Assembly: GCF_900167135.1 (NCBI RefSeq)
Contig: NZ_FUWZ01000001.1
Location: 2,317,326 to 2,381,325, forward strand
Direction of reading: 5' to 3'
Length of the DNA stretch: 64,000 nucleotides
Source: Chitinophaga eiseniae
Lineage (GTDB): Bacteria; Bacteroidota; Bacteroidia; Chitinophagales; Chitinophagaceae
Positions within the stretch are counted from its first letter, which is position 1; each line of letters starts with the position of its first letter. The translations under genes were made by a program, and so were the position numbers. The notes beneath the pieces are model-generated. The model saw only the letters and a list, made by a program, of their open reading frames with translations. It made no database searches and was not told where the DNA came from. Shown in pieces: positions 1-8,410 of this stretch.

Positions 1-1526
1 CATTATTTATTCTGCTGATCGCCTGTGTGAACTTCATGAACCTGTCTACTGCCCGTTCTGCCAACAGGGCGCGGGAAGTCGGCATCCGCAAGGTAATGGG
101 CTCCCAGCGTACCCAACTGGTGGCGCAGTTCCTGACAGAATCGCTGCTGGTAAGCGCCATCGCCATGCTGTTGGCGTTAGGTATCGCCTCGTTGATGTTG
201 CCCTTGTTTAACGATGTGGCGGGCAAACACATCACCCTGGGGCTGTTCAGCAGACCATGGCTGGGACTTATCCTGGTGGGGCTCGTATTGCTGGTGGGAC
301 TGCTGGCCGGTAGTTATCCTGCTTTTTTCCTCTCCGCCTTCCGCCCCCTGCTGGTGCTGAAAGGCACGATCGCTTCCGGCTTCCGCAACAGCATGTTGCG
401 CAACGGACTGGTGGTGTTTCAGTTCAGTATCTCTATTATCCTGATGGTCGGTACTATGGTGATCTATAACCAGCTCCGCTTCATCCGAAATAAACAACTG
501 GGCTTCAACCGCGACCAGGTGATGGTACTACAGAATACTGCCGCACTGGGCACACAGGCAAAAGCCTTCCGGCAGGAGGTGCTGGGACTCAATGGCGTGC
601 AAGCCGGCACGATGACCTCCTACCTGCCCACCGGCCTTAGCCGCAACGATGGTCCGATGTTCCTCACCCCGGTGCCTGATCCCAAAAACGCCGTCACCAT
701 GCAGATGTGGTCGGTAGATGATCAGTACATCCCCGCTATGGGCATGCACATGAAAACCGGCAGGAATTTCTCCGCCGCCTTTGCCACAGACTCACAGGCG
801 GTTGTCATCAACGAAGCAGCTGCACGGCTGATCGGACTGAAAGATCCGCTCAACCAGAAAATATATGAATGGCAGGACCAGGGCGGCAAAAGCGGTAACG
901 GCTACACCATCATCGGTGTGGTGAAAGACTTTAATTTCAACTCACTGCGCGAACAGGTAACACCGCTGGCACTGTTCCTCCAGGAAGATAAGGGCAGTAT
1001 GGCGTTTCGTATGCGCAGCAACGATATCCCGGCACTGGTGGCACAGGTGGAGGAGAAATGGAGAACCATGGTGCCGAACCAGCCGTTCAACTACTCTTTT
1101 ATGGATGATGATTTCAACCGACTGTATCAGTCTGAAAGCAGAATGGGTAAAATATCTCTGTCCTTCGCTATACTGGCCATCTTCATCGCCAGCCTCGGGC
1201 TGTTTGGACTGGCAGCCTATGCGGCGGAACAACGGACCCGCGAAATAGGCATCCGCAAAGTGCTGGGCGCTACCATGACCAACATCGTTCACCTGCTGTC
1301 CAAAGATTTTCTGAAACTGGTGATGATCGCCATCCTGTTCGCTTTCCCGCTGGGCTGGTGGGCCATGCACCGTTGGCTGCTGGACTTCGCCTACCGCATC
1401 AGCATTGGCTGGGAAATCTTTGCGGCGGCCGGATTCATGGCCATAGGCATCGCACTGGCCACTATCAGCTTTCAGGCTATCCGTGCGGCATTGGCCAATC
1501 CGGTAAACAGCCTCCGGGCACAATAA
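1..1526 (+). CDS. FtsX/MacB-like ABC transporter permease, 5' end outside window
   Basis: The reading frame is open from base 3, upstream of the first possible start, so this is the C-terminal part (about 508 residues) of a permease. Its first residues, FILLIACVNFMNLSTARSA, align with the middle of the complete 804-residue permease at 52,732, so about 300 residues are missing. Visible parts are the second half of the first FtsX core, a periplasmic MacB_PCD-like stretch, and a C-terminal FtsX core with EQRTREIGIRKVLGA and three membrane segments. The family moves substrates across or out of the inner membrane with a separate ATPase (established); the substrate is unknown. It ends in the usual NPVNSLRAQ tail. 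Confidence 0.93.
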   Translation, partial: LFILLIACVNFMNLSTARSANRAREVGIRKVMGSQRTQLVAQFLTESLLVSAIAMLLALGIASLMLPLFNDVAGKHITLGLFSRPWLGLILVGLVLLVGLLAGSYPAFFLSAFRPLLVLKGTIASGFRNSMLRNGLVVFQFSISIILMVGTMVIYNQLRFIRNKQLGFNRDQVMVLQNTAALGTQAKAFRQEVLGLNGVQAGTMTSYLPTGLSRNDGPMFLTPVPDPKNAVTMQMWSVDDQYIPAMGMHMKTGRNFSAAFATDSQAVVINEAAARLIGLKDPLNQKIYEWQDQGGKSGNGYTIIGVVKDFNFNSLREQVTPLALFLQEDKGSMAFRMRSNDIPALVAQVEEKWRTMVPNQPFNYSFMDDDFNRLYQSESRMGKISLSFAILAIFIASLGLFGLAAYAAEQRTREIGIRKVLGATMTNIVHLLSKDFLKLVMIAILFAFPLGWWAMHRWLLDFAYRISIGWEIFAAAGFMAIGIALATISFQAIRAALANPVNSLRAQ

Positions 1527-1553
1527 ATACTACGCCATTTAACCGATAACAGC

Positions 1554-1582
1554 GAGGCCGTCTCCCTAAAAGAGGCGGCCTC
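1554..1582 (+). terminator. Stem-loop after the permease gene
   Basis: An 11-base inverted repeat (GAGGCCGTCTC / GAGGCGGCCTC, one G-U pair) closes on a short loop 27 bases after the permease stop. It lacks a clear T run, so it may be a weak terminator or an mRNA-stabilising hairpin. Confidence 0.5.
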
Positions 1583-1640
1583 CTGATTTACAGGAAACGT
1601 TGTATATTTTACACCTTTATCGCCGGAGCAATCTTTAGAT

Positions 1641-1817
1641 ATGGAAAGTATCAGTAGCAAGGCCACTATCAAACACCTGGTGTCAGCAACCCTGCATACC
1701 TTGCGACATAGCGGCCGGGAAGCCTTTGTGACCACGCTGCATGATAGCCTGCTAAAGAAAAAAGTAAGGTTTCCGATAAGGCAGCCGGTGCGGCTTATAT
1801 ATTCCCCGCTACGCTGA
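1641..1817 (+). pseudogene. N-terminal gene remnant (58 codons)
   Basis: An ATG-started frame reads MESISSKATIKHLVSA... and looks coding for about 45 codons. It then runs out of frame into the radical-SAM remnant that follows and stops at 1817. I read it as the surviving start of a different gene joined by deletion to the next fragment. I do not recognise the parent family with confidence. Confidence 0.45.
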
Positions 1818-2029
1818 CATTATTCGGTGAAGGACCGGCAGACAGTAAAACCCTGGTATTGAAAGCCGTTGCCAGACACTATCCTCATCTGCTGGAAAAA
1901 TATCATCGTTTTTTTGCGGACGGTCCGCAAATGCCGGCGTATTACCGGCGGGCTTTCTCGCAGAAAATGGAGGAGCTATGCCGGCAATACAGGGTGCAGA
2001 ACAGCCTGTTATCCTTTCATAATCTGTGA
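1748..2029 (+). pseudogene. C-terminal remnant of an SPL-like radical SAM protein
   Basis: This frame has no start codon of its own and begins just after an in-frame TAG. It encodes about 93 residues. The stretch AAYIFPATLTLFGEGPADSK followed by a Tyr-Pro-rich helix and a CRQYRVQNSLL end resembles the C-terminus of spore-photoproduct-lyase-like radical SAM proteins of Bacteroidota. The catalytic CxxxCxxC half is absent, so this is not a working enzyme. Its last 21 bases overlap the convergent gene ending at 2009. The family call is from memory of similar sequences and is tentative. Confidence 0.5.
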
Positions 2030-2647
2030 TTCGTAGGCAGAGCCCCGCATCCATAACAGCCAGTTCATACAGGCTACCGCGCAGATGTTGACCACACCGG
2101 CATATACCACCCAGAAGCTAAAGCCATAAAAATAAATCACGGGAATCCAGTAGCTGAAAACGCTCCAGTACGAAGCCATACAGATAGGACACTGGATCAC
2201 CGGCTTACGCAGGTACTTGTTTACCTTGAATACCTCGTCGATCTTAAAAAAACGTACACCGTTGTCCGTTACCGCTACCTGTATTTTCCCGTCGATTTTT
2301 GGGAGAACATGATTCAACTCTTTCAGTACAGGGACCCTGGAAGCGTCATCCAAAGGAAGCAGGATGCTGTTTTCGTGTATTCGCAACTGGTATTCCGGCA
2401 TCAGTACGCTGAGTTTATCTGCCAGCTGGTCAAACTGTTCGCCGCTGTAGTAAATTTTGATCCGTTCTGTACGGGTGAGATACTTGAAAAGCGGGAACAA
2501 AATCATTTCGCTGTCCTTGTCCTTTCCGTTGGGCAATTTCTCTACTGCGCCTTTCGCTGCTATCCGTACACCCAATATAAACAGGGATTGTAAAACGATA
2601 TAGCCCAGGGCTGCCATGATGCCGAAGAAGATTACACTTGTAGTCAT
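2009..2647 (-). CDS. Hypothetical membrane protein with a CPICMAS motif
   Basis: A 212-residue protein with an N-terminal membrane segment (residues 5-30), a soluble middle of about 110 residues, then KPVIQCPICMASYWSV and two more hydrophobic segments near the C-terminus. The CxxC pair lies at the membrane edge and could bind metal or form a disulfide (inference). I do not recognise a named family. It stands alone, convergent with the pseudogene and divergent from the GNAT gene at 2822. Confidence 0.75.
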   Translation of the reverse strand: MTTSVIFFGIMAALGYIVLQSLFILGVRIAAKGAVEKLPNGKDKDSEMILFPLFKYLTRTERIKIYYSGEQFDQLADKLSVLMPEYQLRIHENSILLPLDDASRVPVLKELNHVLPKIDGKIQVAVTDNGVRFFKIDEVFKVNKYLRKPVIQCPICMASYWSVFSYWIPVIYFYGFSFWVVYAGVVNICAVACMNWLLWMRGSAYESQIMKG

Positions 2648-2821
2648 TGTTGCAGGAATTAATTAAGTACAAAATTAACCCGGCGGTAATTGGGATTTAT
2701 GATACTGATCGTTGGGTATTTGGTACAATTCACAGAAAGAAGAACATTATCGCCCAATCGGGACATTTGGTGAAAATCCCGGAAAAGGCGAAATTGTTGT
2801 CCGCACTAAACAGATGGGATT

Positions 2822-3253
2822 ATGAAAATAAGAAGAGCAACAGCTAACGATTACCCGGAAATGGTAAGGATATGGGAATCTGCCGTGAAGGCTACTCATG
2901 ATTTCTTAACACAGGAAGATTTTGAGCATATCAAGGGGCTCCTGGCGGAGGCTTTTTTCCCACAGGTAGATACTTATCTGTTATTGAATGATGAGGGGCG
3001 GTCACTGGCTTTCCTCGGTGTTCATGCCGACTCCCTGGAGATGTTGTTTGTTGATGATGCGTCGCGGGAAAAAGGAGTAGGGAAGCAGCTTATGCATTAC
3101 GCCCTCACAGCACTAGGTATCCGTAAAGTGGACGTGAACGAGCAAAACAGTCAGGCGGTAGGTTTTTATGAGCAGATGGGCTTTAAAGTCAGCGGTCGCT
3201 CTGAGAAAGACGGAATGGGCAAGCCCTACCCGATATTGCATATGGAACGTTAA
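2822..3253 (+). CDS. GNAT family N-acetyltransferase
   Basis: A 143-residue single-domain GNAT protein. Strand-helix order fits the fold: an N-terminal KIRRATANDYPEMVRIWE, a central LEMLFVDDASREKGVGKQLM that contains the acetyl-CoA-binding R/Q-x-x-G-x-G/A region, and a C-terminal NEQNSQAVGFYEQMGF motif. It resembles small YjaB-like acetyltransferases; the substrate cannot be told. A terminator hairpin follows eight bases after the stop. Confidence 0.9.
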   Translation: MKIRRATANDYPEMVRIWESAVKATHDFLTQEDFEHIKGLLAEAFFPQVDTYLLLNDEGRSLAFLGVHADSLEMLFVDDASREKGVGKQLMHYALTALGIRKVDVNEQNSQAVGFYEQMGFKVSGRSEKDGMGKPYPILHMER

Positions 3254-3260
3254 AATAAAG

Positions 3261-3287
3261 AAGCCTGCGTGAGCGCAGGCTTTTTTG
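3261..3287 (+). terminator. Rho-independent terminator after GNAT gene
   Basis: A perfect 9-base stem, AAGCCTGCG / CGCAGGCTT, with a 4-base loop is followed by a run of T. It lies between two convergent genes, and A-rich sequence on its left lets it serve both directions. Confidence 0.85.
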
Positions 3288-3305
3288 ACTTAAGAACAGC
3301 TATGC

Positions 3306-3740
3306 TTACTTCGCTGGCAGCAGTGGCCAGACTTTTTCTTTGGCCCGATTGCGGGCAGGAAGTACCTGCCGCGCTTCCAAAAGGGTTTCCATTTTATACC
3401 AGTTGACAGAAACTCTTCCGAAAATATCTTCTTCTACGGGGCAGCCGAGGGCTGCATCGTCTATGTAAAAGTCAGCCTGTACTTTGGGACTGCCGGTCCA
3501 CCGGCGCTGCAGCGGGTTCCTGTTTTCACCGTAGAGGGTGATACCTCTGCCATTAAGCCATTTCACGGCGTCTTTCAGATGCCGGCCGGACCGCATGGTG
3601 TTGAGGATAAGCTTTACCCCTTGTTGTTGCAGTCTTTGTAACACAGTGATACAGTGTGGAATTTCTTCCCCTATCATCGGAAAGCGATGATAGGCGCAGG
3701 TACCGTCAAAGTCAATTGCTATAGTGATGTTGGAATGCAT
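3306..3740 (-). CDS. HAD-like hydrolase, small cap-less type
   Basis: A 144-residue protein that opens with the HAD motif I sequence IAIDFDGTCA (nucleophile Asp and acid/base Asp). NTMRSGR looks like motif II (Ser/Thr) and FYIDDAALG like motif IV (paired Asp). It has no cap domain, matching short Bacteroidota HAD proteins of unknown substrate. Phosphatase activity is expected from the family but not shown. Confidence 0.82.
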   Translation of the reverse strand: MHSNITIAIDFDGTCAYHRFPMIGEEIPHCITVLQRLQQQGVKLILNTMRSGRHLKDAVKWLNGRGITLYGENRNPLQRRWTGSPKVQADFYIDDAALGCPVEEDIFGRVSVNWYKMETLLEARQVLPARNRAKEKVWPLLPAK

Positions 3741-3792
3741 ACGTTATGAAGGTTTTAAAAAAAGATATGGTAAAATTTTTTATCAACTATAA

Positions 3793-4824
3793 CTAGAGAA
3801 AGCGATAGATAGGAAAAGGCAGGTCTGTCATAACCGGTGTGGGCGCCTTTTTTAGTGTCAGGGCTTTATAGGTGGCGGTATCGGCGATCAGTCGCCAGGT
3901 TTTGAAGTCCAGGTGCTGATCGGAAAAGCCGGCCTTAAAATTAAATAATGAATCCTGTTGCCCGCCTACGCCGCCGCCGAGGTGCAGATATTGCATCCCT
4001 TTGGACTGCCCGAAAATACTGGCTTCTTCCACCAGTAACCGCATGGGGGAATCGTGAATAAAGTCCTCATGGGTAGCCGCGAGGTGTAACTGCATCATGT
4101 TGTTGCAACAGGTAACAAAAACACCTGCTGTATCACATCCTTCATAGGATGCCAGCAGGATATAACTTTGGAAGTCGCTGGCCTGTAACAACTGGCTGAA
4201 ATAGTTTTTGTCGAAATGATAGTTAGCGCTCGCCCCCAGCCGTTGCATATTCTGCAAATAGATCGCTGCAAATGATGCGATGTCTTCTTCACTGACCCCC
4301 TGTCGTACTTTGTAGCCTTTATTCCGCAGCTGATTGATTTTAGAACGGAATGCCTTGCGGTATTGCTGGCGCTGTTCTGCAATGGAAGGGGTGAGGTCTA
4401 TCACTACTGTTTTTCCGTTGTCATACAAACCACCGGTTTTCCCCGGCTGAAAGTGCTGATGGATCAACGGATGCAGCCTTGTGAACACACTCACTATTTT
4501 TTTCTTTTTCAAAAACTGGAGGAAGGCCTGCGAAAACTGCTGCAGGAGCAACGGTGGCATGTCACGAAAATCGATGCTGGACAACGGCCCCGCATATCCG
4601 TAAACAGAGGTGCAATCGAAATAATTGGTGTCTTCTATATTCCGCTTCAGCAGCGGTACTGCAATAAAATGTCCGTCTTTTTCAAAGACAAATAAAAAAG
4701 GGTTGCTGTCTGCCGCAGACAACTGATGATAATACCAAGTATGGTAAAAGTCGTGCGTGTGGGCTGCATGGATAACCTGGTTCCACTGTTCTTTCTCGGT
4801 AATCTCAACTGTAAAGTAAGGCAT
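3793..4824 (-). CDS. FemAB/BioF2-like GNAT-fold acyltransferase
   Basis: 343 residues from the ATG at 4824; an in-frame extension to 4965 exists but looks non-coding, and MPYFTVEITEKEQW is the natural beginning. A tandem GNAT-like fold is suggested by RKAFRSKINQLRNKGYKV and a C-terminal MQYLHLGGGVGG segment, typical of FemAB-like proteins of cell-wall or exopolysaccharide loci. These use aminoacyl- or acyl-donors (family knowledge); the donor and acceptor are unknown. No sugar-biosynthesis genes lie beside it. Confidence 0.78.
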   Translation of the reverse strand: MPYFTVEITEKEQWNQVIHAAHTHDFYHTWYYHQLSAADSNPFLFVFEKDGHFIAVPLLKRNIEDTNYFDCTSVYGYAGPLSSIDFRDMPPLLLQQFSQAFLQFLKKKKIVSVFTRLHPLIHQHFQPGKTGGLYDNGKTVVIDLTPSIAEQRQQYRKAFRSKINQLRNKGYKVRQGVSEEDIASFAAIYLQNMQRLGASANYHFDKNYFSQLLQASDFQSYILLASYEGCDTAGVFVTCCNNMMQLHLAATHEDFIHDSPMRLLVEEASIFGQSKGMQYLHLGGGVGGQQDSLFNFKAGFSDQHLDFKTWRLIADTATYKALTLKKAPTPVMTDLPFPIYRFL

Positions 4825-5300
4825 AACAAATGAGGTTTTTAAACATATATTTTTGATGGCTATGTGTTGGGCGATATGGCTTTTCTCAGCGGGTTTGATA
4901 TAATAAGGCAGGAATCCGTACGGGTGTTTTGATGCGGACACACAGCACAACTCCTTAGACACCAACTGGTATCTTTTTTGTATAATGCAGCCTACTATTG
5001 ATGTAAAAGTCTTTACCTGTTACTATCGCTGAAATCTGCTATTGCTTATTTACATATGTGGTTGTTTGGGCTTCAGTTTTGTTTTTACAGGTGAACTGTA
5101 AATTTTTCCGGGTTAAAAAAATTTCCATCCGGAATTCAATGACTATGCCATGTGGGTAAATTTCTGTTAACCAATCACTTACGAAGTAAATTGTACCATG
5201 GTCCCGTCCAATATTTTGGAGTTACCCAAATGGATATACGAAATGTTGGATATTGTTAACCGGAGTTGCTGTGGACGCAACTCACTGACCCGATAGTGTA
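4825..5300. other. 476-base intergenic region with divergent promoters
   Basis: AT-rich, with no convincing gene on either strand. It separates the FemAB-like gene (minus) from the sigma-54 activator (plus) and should carry both promoters. I saw no -12/-24 sigma-54 promoter in it. The only clear structure is the inverted repeat listed at 5263-5283. Confidence 0.6.
5263..5283 (+). repeat. Inverted repeat upstream of the sigma-54 activator
   Basis: GAGTTGC and GCAACTC form a perfect 7-base inverted repeat with a 7-base centre, ending 17 bases before the start codon at 5301. It could be an operator or a 5'-leader hairpin that limits translation. Confidence 0.45.
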
Positions 5301-6290
5301 ATGAAGAGTGAACATACCCGAAAGGATGCTGCTTATTTATCTACGTCATACGGACCCCTGATAGGAGGCCCTGCGCTGCAGGCTGTCATACAACAGGTAC
5401 GGCAGGTGGCCAATACGGATGCTACCGTATTGCTTACCGGGGAAACGGGTACCGGCAAAGAAGTTATTGCGCAGGCCATTCATGAGTGGTCCGCCCGCAG
5501 GGCGCGGCCCATGGTGAAAGTAAATTGCGCCGCATTACCGCCGCAGCTGATAGAATCTGAATTGTTTGGTCATGAGAAAGGCGCCTTTACCGGCGCACTG
5601 CAACGCCGCGCAGGTAAATTTGAGCTGGCGCATCAAAGTACTATCTTCCTCGATGAAATAGGAGAGCTGCCGCTGGAACAACAGCCTAAACTGCTGCGGG
5701 TATTACAGGAAAAAGAAATAGAAAGAATAGGCGGCACTACCGTTAAAACGGACGTGCGGGTGATTGCCGCCACCAACCGTATACTGGAAGCAGAATGCCA
5801 GTCGGGCCGCTTCCGCCATGATCTCTACTACCGGCTCAATGTATTTCCGATTCACCTGCCACCCCTGCGGGAACGGAAAGAAGACATCCCTCTGCTGGCG
5901 AAATACTTTGTGGAAAATGCTTCCCAACATTTCCGCAAACCGGTAGCGACGATCAGTCAACGTTCTATGGAAGCGATGCTCCGCTATCAATGGCCCGGCA
6001 ATATCCGCGAACTGCAGCACCTGGTGGAAAGAGCCGTCATCATCAGCAACGCACCGGTGATTTATGTGGAACTGCCCCCGCCGGAAAAAGCCAGGGACAC
6101 CGATTCCAGCCCTCCGATTACCAGCCTCGCGGAAGCAGAAAGACAACTGATCATCCGTGTACTGAAACACTGCAATGGACGCATCCGCGGAGAAAACGGC
6201 GCTGCGGCCATTCTACAGATTAAACCAACCACCCTGGAAGCAAGAATGAAAAAGCTGGGCATCACCCGGCAGCATACGAACAACAATTAA
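5301..6290 (+). CDS. Sigma-54-dependent transcription activator without receiver domain
   Basis: 329 residues. The AAA+ sigma-54 interaction domain begins almost at once: Walker A GETGTGKE at 47-54, the sigma-54 contact loop GAFTGA at 94-99, Walker B TIFLDE at 114-119, and an arginine-finger region NVFPIHLPPLRERKEDI. A Fis-like helix-turn-helix closes the protein (about 285-320). There is no N-terminal receiver, GAF or PAS domain, so activity must be set by expression level, a separate partner or the 20-residue N-terminus. The target promoter is unknown. Confidence 0.92.
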   Translation: MKSEHTRKDAAYLSTSYGPLIGGPALQAVIQQVRQVANTDATVLLTGETGTGKEVIAQAIHEWSARRARPMVKVNCAALPPQLIESELFGHEKGAFTGALQRRAGKFELAHQSTIFLDEIGELPLEQQPKLLRVLQEKEIERIGGTTVKTDVRVIAATNRILEAECQSGRFRHDLYYRLNVFPIHLPPLRERKEDIPLLAKYFVENASQHFRKPVATISQRSMEAMLRYQWPGNIRELQHLVERAVIISNAPVIYVELPPPEKARDTDSSPPITSLAEAERQLIIRVLKHCNGRIRGENGAAAILQIKPTTLEARMKKLGITRQHTNNN

Positions 6291-6368
6291 CACCAAACGC
6301 TTTTCTCCCAAAATATTACCTGTTGCAGCCGTATATTTAAGCCGTAAATTAAATATACCCGTTGTCGT

Positions 6369-6683
6369 ATGACCACCTGTAACTGGATCTGGAAAGATCG
6401 TTTGCCGGCTTTACTACCGGCGTTGTCCCATATCTGTCAATACGCTTTTGACACGTCTGACCAGGAGGCGATCTCTTATGGACTAACCCTGACTTCCCTC
6501 GATAATAATCTTTGGTTTGACTACTCCCTGATAGGGAAGCAAACGATTGCGCTGCGTCTTTGTCAGGACGATGACGACACTGACATCGTTCATTGCCAGA
6601 TCGACCATCCGGAAGAACATCAGCCGGCAGTTGGCATGACGTTCTTTTTTTTAGAGAACTTTGAACTGCGTTATCAGCGTTAA
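6369..6683 (+). CDS. Hypothetical 104-residue protein
   Basis: A soluble acidic protein with codon use like its neighbours, rich in Asp/Glu in the second half (CQDDDDTDIVHCQIDHPEEH). It has no signal peptide and no motif I recognise. It sits 78 bases after the sigma-54 activator and might be transcribed with it, though a TATATTTA box upstream could serve as its own -7 element. Confidence 0.6.
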   Translation: MTTCNWIWKDRLPALLPALSHICQYAFDTSDQEAISYGLTLTSLDNNLWFDYSLIGKQTIALRLCQDDDDTDIVHCQIDHPEEHQPAVGMTFFFLENFELRYQR

Positions 6684-6773
6684 CCCGCATGGCGGCCATG
6701 GAAGTGCTTTCGCATACTCACCTTGGGATGTTGATAACGGGTCTTTTTAACCTTGCAGGAAAATTATTTTTCC

Positions 6774-7239
6774 ATGCAATCAAAGTTTATCAGGTTGATC
6801 ACCGTATTCCTGCTGGTGCAGGTGTCTCTCATAGCGCAATCATCGATCTCAATACCCACATCACTGATATCGTTAACCTGCTCTATATGGAAGACCTGCA
6901 CGATGTGGTGCTGGTAGGGCTCAGCTATGCCTGTCAGTACAGCCTTCCAGCCTGTTTGGCGTTAGCGATGTGCAGGATCAGCAATGGGTAGATGCCCGCC
7001 TTGCCTTGCGGCCCTACCGCACCTTCGCCCAGCCACTGGCCGTGCATCATCCCTACGGCAACGGCCTGCCGCTTATCTACATCGCCTGTACGCAGCCACA
7101 GCTGCCGGTAATGAGAGTATTTGCTGCTAAAGCAAAACAATCTCCCCAATGGAAATATGACGAGATAAAAACAGGACATGACGCCATGGTCACCAAGCCT
7201 GCAGCACTGGCCGATCTGCTGGAAACCATCAGCCGGTAG
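6774..7239 (+). pseudogene. Decayed exported alpha/beta-hydrolase
   Basis: Three pieces in different frames. An ATG at 6774 starts a typical signal peptide, MQSKFIRLITVFLLVQVSLI. About 20 codons on, the frame changes and THITDIVNLLYMEDLHDVV LVG appears, the region before the nucleophile elbow of EstC-like alpha/beta-hydrolases. A third frame from about 6970 gives the C-terminal part, LPLIYIACTQPQLPVMRVF to the TAG at 7239, including GHDAMVTKP with the likely catalytic His. The N-terminal oxyanion region and the nucleophile Ser are lost, so no active enzyme can be made. Confidence 0.75.
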
Positions 7240-7245
7240 AAGCGG

Positions 7246-7277
7246 TTTGGCGGGAGACGGTAATGCACTTATATTTG
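7246..7277 (+). promoter_or_regulatory. Bacteroidota-type promoter of the exported 148-residue protein
   Basis: TTTG at 7246-7249 and TATATTTG at 7270-7277 are 20 bases apart, matching the -33/-7 consensus. The start codon follows 31 bases downstream. Confidence 0.7.
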
Positions 7278-7308
7278 AGGCACTGTTTTTAACCAATACA
7301 TTGTACGT

Positions 7309-7755
7309 ATGATGAAGAAATTAATCACTGCCTGGCTGTTGACCGCCGCTCTTTTTACCGGATATGCCACCTATGCCCAGCAGCCGGCAGGCAAAACGAT
7401 CCGTGAAGGCAAACATAGCTTCACCCTGCAGTGGATTAGCTGGGACCGCCCCGGTGAAGTGATAATCAAAAAACAAAAAGACGCTACCTATACGGTAAAA
7501 GGGGAACAACGCGATGAGCAGACCGGCGATTTTGTGACCATCGATGGAACGCTTACCGTGGACGCTCCCAGAGAACTGACATTTAACGGTACCATTCGCA
7601 CCCAATACAGCAATGTCAATGGCGGCAAGGTGTGCGAAAAAACCGGCACCTACCACTTCCTGGCCAAAGGCGCCAGAAAATACTGGAGGCTGCAGGAGAT
7701 GGACAACTGCGAAGGAAATAATGTGGTAGACTACGTTGATATCTACTTCCATTAA
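7309..7755 (+). CDS. Exported protein of unknown function
   Basis: 148 residues with a clear signal peptide, KKLITAWLLTAALFTGYATYAQ, cut after AYAQ. The mature part is a predicted all-beta domain of about 125 residues with two Cys (one near KVCEKTG, one in DNCEG). It lacks a lipobox, so it is probably periplasmic. I do not recognise the family. It is monocistronic, with its own promoter and a strong hairpin after it. Confidence 0.8.
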   Translation: MMKKLITAWLLTAALFTGYATYAQQPAGKTIREGKHSFTLQWISWDRPGEVIIKKQKDATYTVKGEQRDEQTGDFVTIDGTLTVDAPRELTFNGTIRTQYSNVNGGKVCEKTGTYHFLAKGARKYWRLQEMDNCEGNNVVDYVDIYFH

Positions 7756-7763
7756 TTTTTATC

Positions 7764-7828
7764 AAAAAAAATGCGTAACCGATTGGTTTAATAATTTATA
7801 TTTGTAACCGATCGATTACGCATTTTTT
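7764..7828. promoter_or_regulatory. Large imperfect palindrome with embedded -7 box upstream of the SRPBCC gene
   Basis: AAAAAAATGCGTAACCGATT on the left pairs with AATCGATTACGCATTTTTTT-type sequence on the right, around an AT-rich centre holding TATATTTG (7797-7804). GTAACCGAT occurs directly at 7775 and 7805, 30 bases apart, and inverted as ATCGATTAC at about 7811. As RNA it can fold as a terminator for the upstream gene; as DNA it looks like a repressor operator around the downstream promoter. Confidence 0.6.
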
Positions 7829-7849
7829 TATTGTCTTACATAAAAAAGC

Positions 7850-8356
7850 ATGACTATGGCAAACACACCTCAACCGGCGATCGCACAAAGCGGCATGCTG
7901 GTCCGGAGACCCGCAGCGGAAGTGTTTAATGCATTTATTGACCCGGCTGTCACCACCCGGTTCTGGTTTACCAAAAGCACAGGTAAACTCGAGGTCGGTA
8001 AAGAAGTGGTCTGGTCCTGGGAAATGTATAATGTAAGCAGCGCCGTGGACACTATCGCTATTGATCCCAACAAGCGGATAGAGATCCGCTGGTATGACAG
8101 TTACGACGTGAAAGGCGGCCATCGGAAAGCCCCGGAGAACGCCACCCGTGTGGTATGGACGTTTACCCCGTATGGAGACGGCGCGACTTTCGTGGAGGTG
8201 GTGAATGACGGTTTTACCGGTGATGCCCAGACGGTACAACAGAAGGCGCTGGACTCCACCGGCGGCTTCTGCTGGGTGTTAGCCGGACTGAAAGCTTATC
8301 TCGAACATCATATTGAGCTCAACCTGGTGGGTGATCGTTTTCCGCAGGGAAAATAA
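7850..8356 (+). CDS. SRPBCC/AHSA1-like protein
   Basis: 168 residues with the Bet v 1-like fold expected of AHSA1 relatives: RRPAAEVFNAFIDPAVTTRF (helix after strand 1), SWEMYNVSSAV, a central strand pair with IEIRWYD, and a C-terminal helix around GGFCWVLAGLKAYLEH. Such proteins bind hydrophobic ligands or act in stress responses and are often paired with an ArsR regulator (family knowledge), but none is adjacent here. Start could be the ATG at 7850 or 7856. Confidence 0.88.
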   Translation: MTMANTPQPAIAQSGMLVRRPAAEVFNAFIDPAVTTRFWFTKSTGKLEVGKEVVWSWEMYNVSSAVDTIAIDPNKRIEIRWYDSYDVKGGHRKAPENATRVVWTFTPYGDGATFVEVVNDGFTGDAQTVQQKALDSTGGFCWVLAGLKAYLEHHIELNLVGDRFPQGK

Positions 8357-8410
8357 GGTGTCTTTTACCTTTCCGGGAAAGGAGTTACGTTGACTTCTCT
8401 TGTAATAAAG

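Noticed and set aside
2647..2847. 66-residue frame between the CPICMAS protein and the GNAT gene
   Set aside because: It starts inside the divergent promoter region, has no ATG, and runs into the GNAT start; coding signal is weak.
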